NCBI GenBank assembly: GCA_021838785.1 | Contig: JAKCCV010000028.1 | Span: 1 to 32,545 of the forward strand | DNA: 32,545 bases | Origin: Acidobacteriota bacterium | GTDB taxonomy: Bacteria; Acidobacteriota; Terriglobia; UBA7540 | Direction of reading: 5' to 3' | Shown here: one piece after another, positions 32,210 to 32,545 of the stretch | Layout: each line of letters opens with the position of its first letter | Position numbering within the stretch: position 1 is the first letter of the stretch | Notes under the pieces: generated by a model | Databases searched by the model: none | Told to the model about the DNA's origin: nothing | Seen by the model: only the letters and a program-made list of their open reading frames with translations | Position numbers and translations under genes: made by a program

Positions 32210-32473
32210 CTACTTTTTTGCCAGCACCGTCCTTAAGGCCTGAAGGTCCAGCGCTTGGTCAGCCACCATCTGCTTTAGCCGGCGGTTCTCGTCTTCCAAT
32301 TGCCGCAGCCGCCGCGCTTCGCTCACCTCTAGCCCGCCAAACTTCGACTTCCACCGGTAGTAGGTCTGATCGCAGATCCCGTGCTTGCGACAGATCTCCT
32401 TCACCGTCATCCCGGCTTCCGCTTCCTTCAGGACTCCAATGATCTGCTCCTCCGTAAATCGGCTCGACTTCAT
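32210..32473 (-). CDS. IS3-family OrfA (helix-turn-helix)
   Basis: The 87-residue product [72 protein letters not shown]... is the classical transposase_8 HTH with a leucine-zipper coiled coil (about 50-75). It binds the inverted repeats. The stop TAG lies directly behind the A6G motif. The ATG is preceded by a purine-rich AGGAGGACAGA. Confidence 0.93.
   Translation of the reverse strand: MKSSRFTEEQIIGVLKEAEAGMTVKEICRKHGICDQTYYRWKSKFGGLEVSEARRLRQLEDENRRLKQMVADQALDLQALRTVLAKK
32213..32219 (-). other. A6G slippery site for -1 frameshifting
   Basis: On the minus strand AAAAAAG is followed at once by the orfA stop TAG. A -1 slip moves ribosomes into the orfB frame, which has no stop between here and the orfB start codon at 32177. 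Confidence 0.8.
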
Positions 32474-32503
32474 TCTGTCCTCCTTGGGCTTTTATACCCT
32501 GGA

Positions 32504-32545
32504 GAACTCACATTTCAACTGGTACAGTTTTCGGGGGGCAGGTCA
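32504..32545. repeat. Right inverted repeat of the IS3 element
   Basis: Reverse complement of the left repeat in three conserved blocks. It ends in CA at the last base of the window. Confidence 0.8.

Larger units (their letters stand above)
31273..32545 (-). mobile_element. IS3-family insertion sequence, apparently complete
   Basis: Imperfect inverted repeats of about 41 bases (31273-31313 and 32504-32545) begin TGAGCTGCCCCCC on the left and, reading inward from the right end, TGACCTGCCCCCC. Both continue with CTGTACC and AATGTGAGTTC. They start with TG and end with CA, the IS3-family rule. Two overlapping minus-strand frames encode an HTH protein and a DDE integrase-core transposase, joined by an A6G slippery site. 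Length is 1273 bases. The right boundary coincides with the last base of the window, so the target duplication cannot be verified. Confidence 0.85.

Overview
The window looks like a chromosomal segment of an Acidobacteriota bacterium (Terriglobia-like). This is inferred, not proven. The grounds are a moderately high GC content, many small secreted proteins and carboxypeptidase-regulatory-like domains, an Ig-like lipoprotein, a CoxSLMG cluster of the form II type, and ferrochelatase and LysW-like proteins of the kinds seen in that phylum. Most of it is housekeeping and secretome genes. The two ends carry mobile DNA. REGION 1 (1-1.8 kb): remnant of an integrated element next to tRNA-Leu(UAG). 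It has the tail of a membrane zinc-ribbon protein, an excisionase-like HTH gene, and a tyrosine integrase whose N-terminal half has been replaced by one end of an IS21-family element (terminal repeats plus the C-terminal part of istB). The integrase frame stays open through the tRNA gene. REGION 2 (1.8-8 kb): small secreted protein, zinc alcohol dehydrogenase, zinc-ribbon protein, truA, and a minus-strand operon of three exported proteins (Ig-like lipoprotein, unknown secreted protein, matrixin-like metalloprotease). REGION 3 (8.1-12.7 kb): coxS-coxL-coxM-coxG molybdenum hydroxylase operon with a good sigma70 promoter. CoxL carries AYRGAGR, so it is form II and its substrate is uncertain. REGION 4 (12.7-17.1 kb): small Tudor/CarD-like protein and two convergent secreted glycosidases (GH79-like and GH3). 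REGION 5 (17.3-23.5 kb): LysW-like acidic zinc-ribbon protein with a small secreted protein, then a minus-strand housekeeping cluster purF-lepB-purM-purN-tyrS combining purine synthesis, signal peptidase I and tyrosyl-tRNA synthetase. REGION 6 (23.9-30.5 kb): secreted LolA/DUF4412-like protein, ferrochelatase with [2Fe-2S] ligand cysteines, RsuA/RluB-type pseudouridine synthase, HAD phosphatase, ftsY, and a Cache-HAMP-HD-GYP c-di-GMP phosphodiesterase that appears to be transcribed almost leaderless. REGION 7 (30.5-32.5 kb): a small secreted protein gene cut by an apparently complete IS3-family element (orfA/orfB with an A6G slippery site), whose right inverted repeat coincides with the end of the window. 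No CRISPR array, rRNA or clear new defence system was seen. The least explained pieces are the secreted three-gene metalloprotease operon, the LysW-like gene with a non-canonical tail, and several structured or promoter-bearing intergenic regions.
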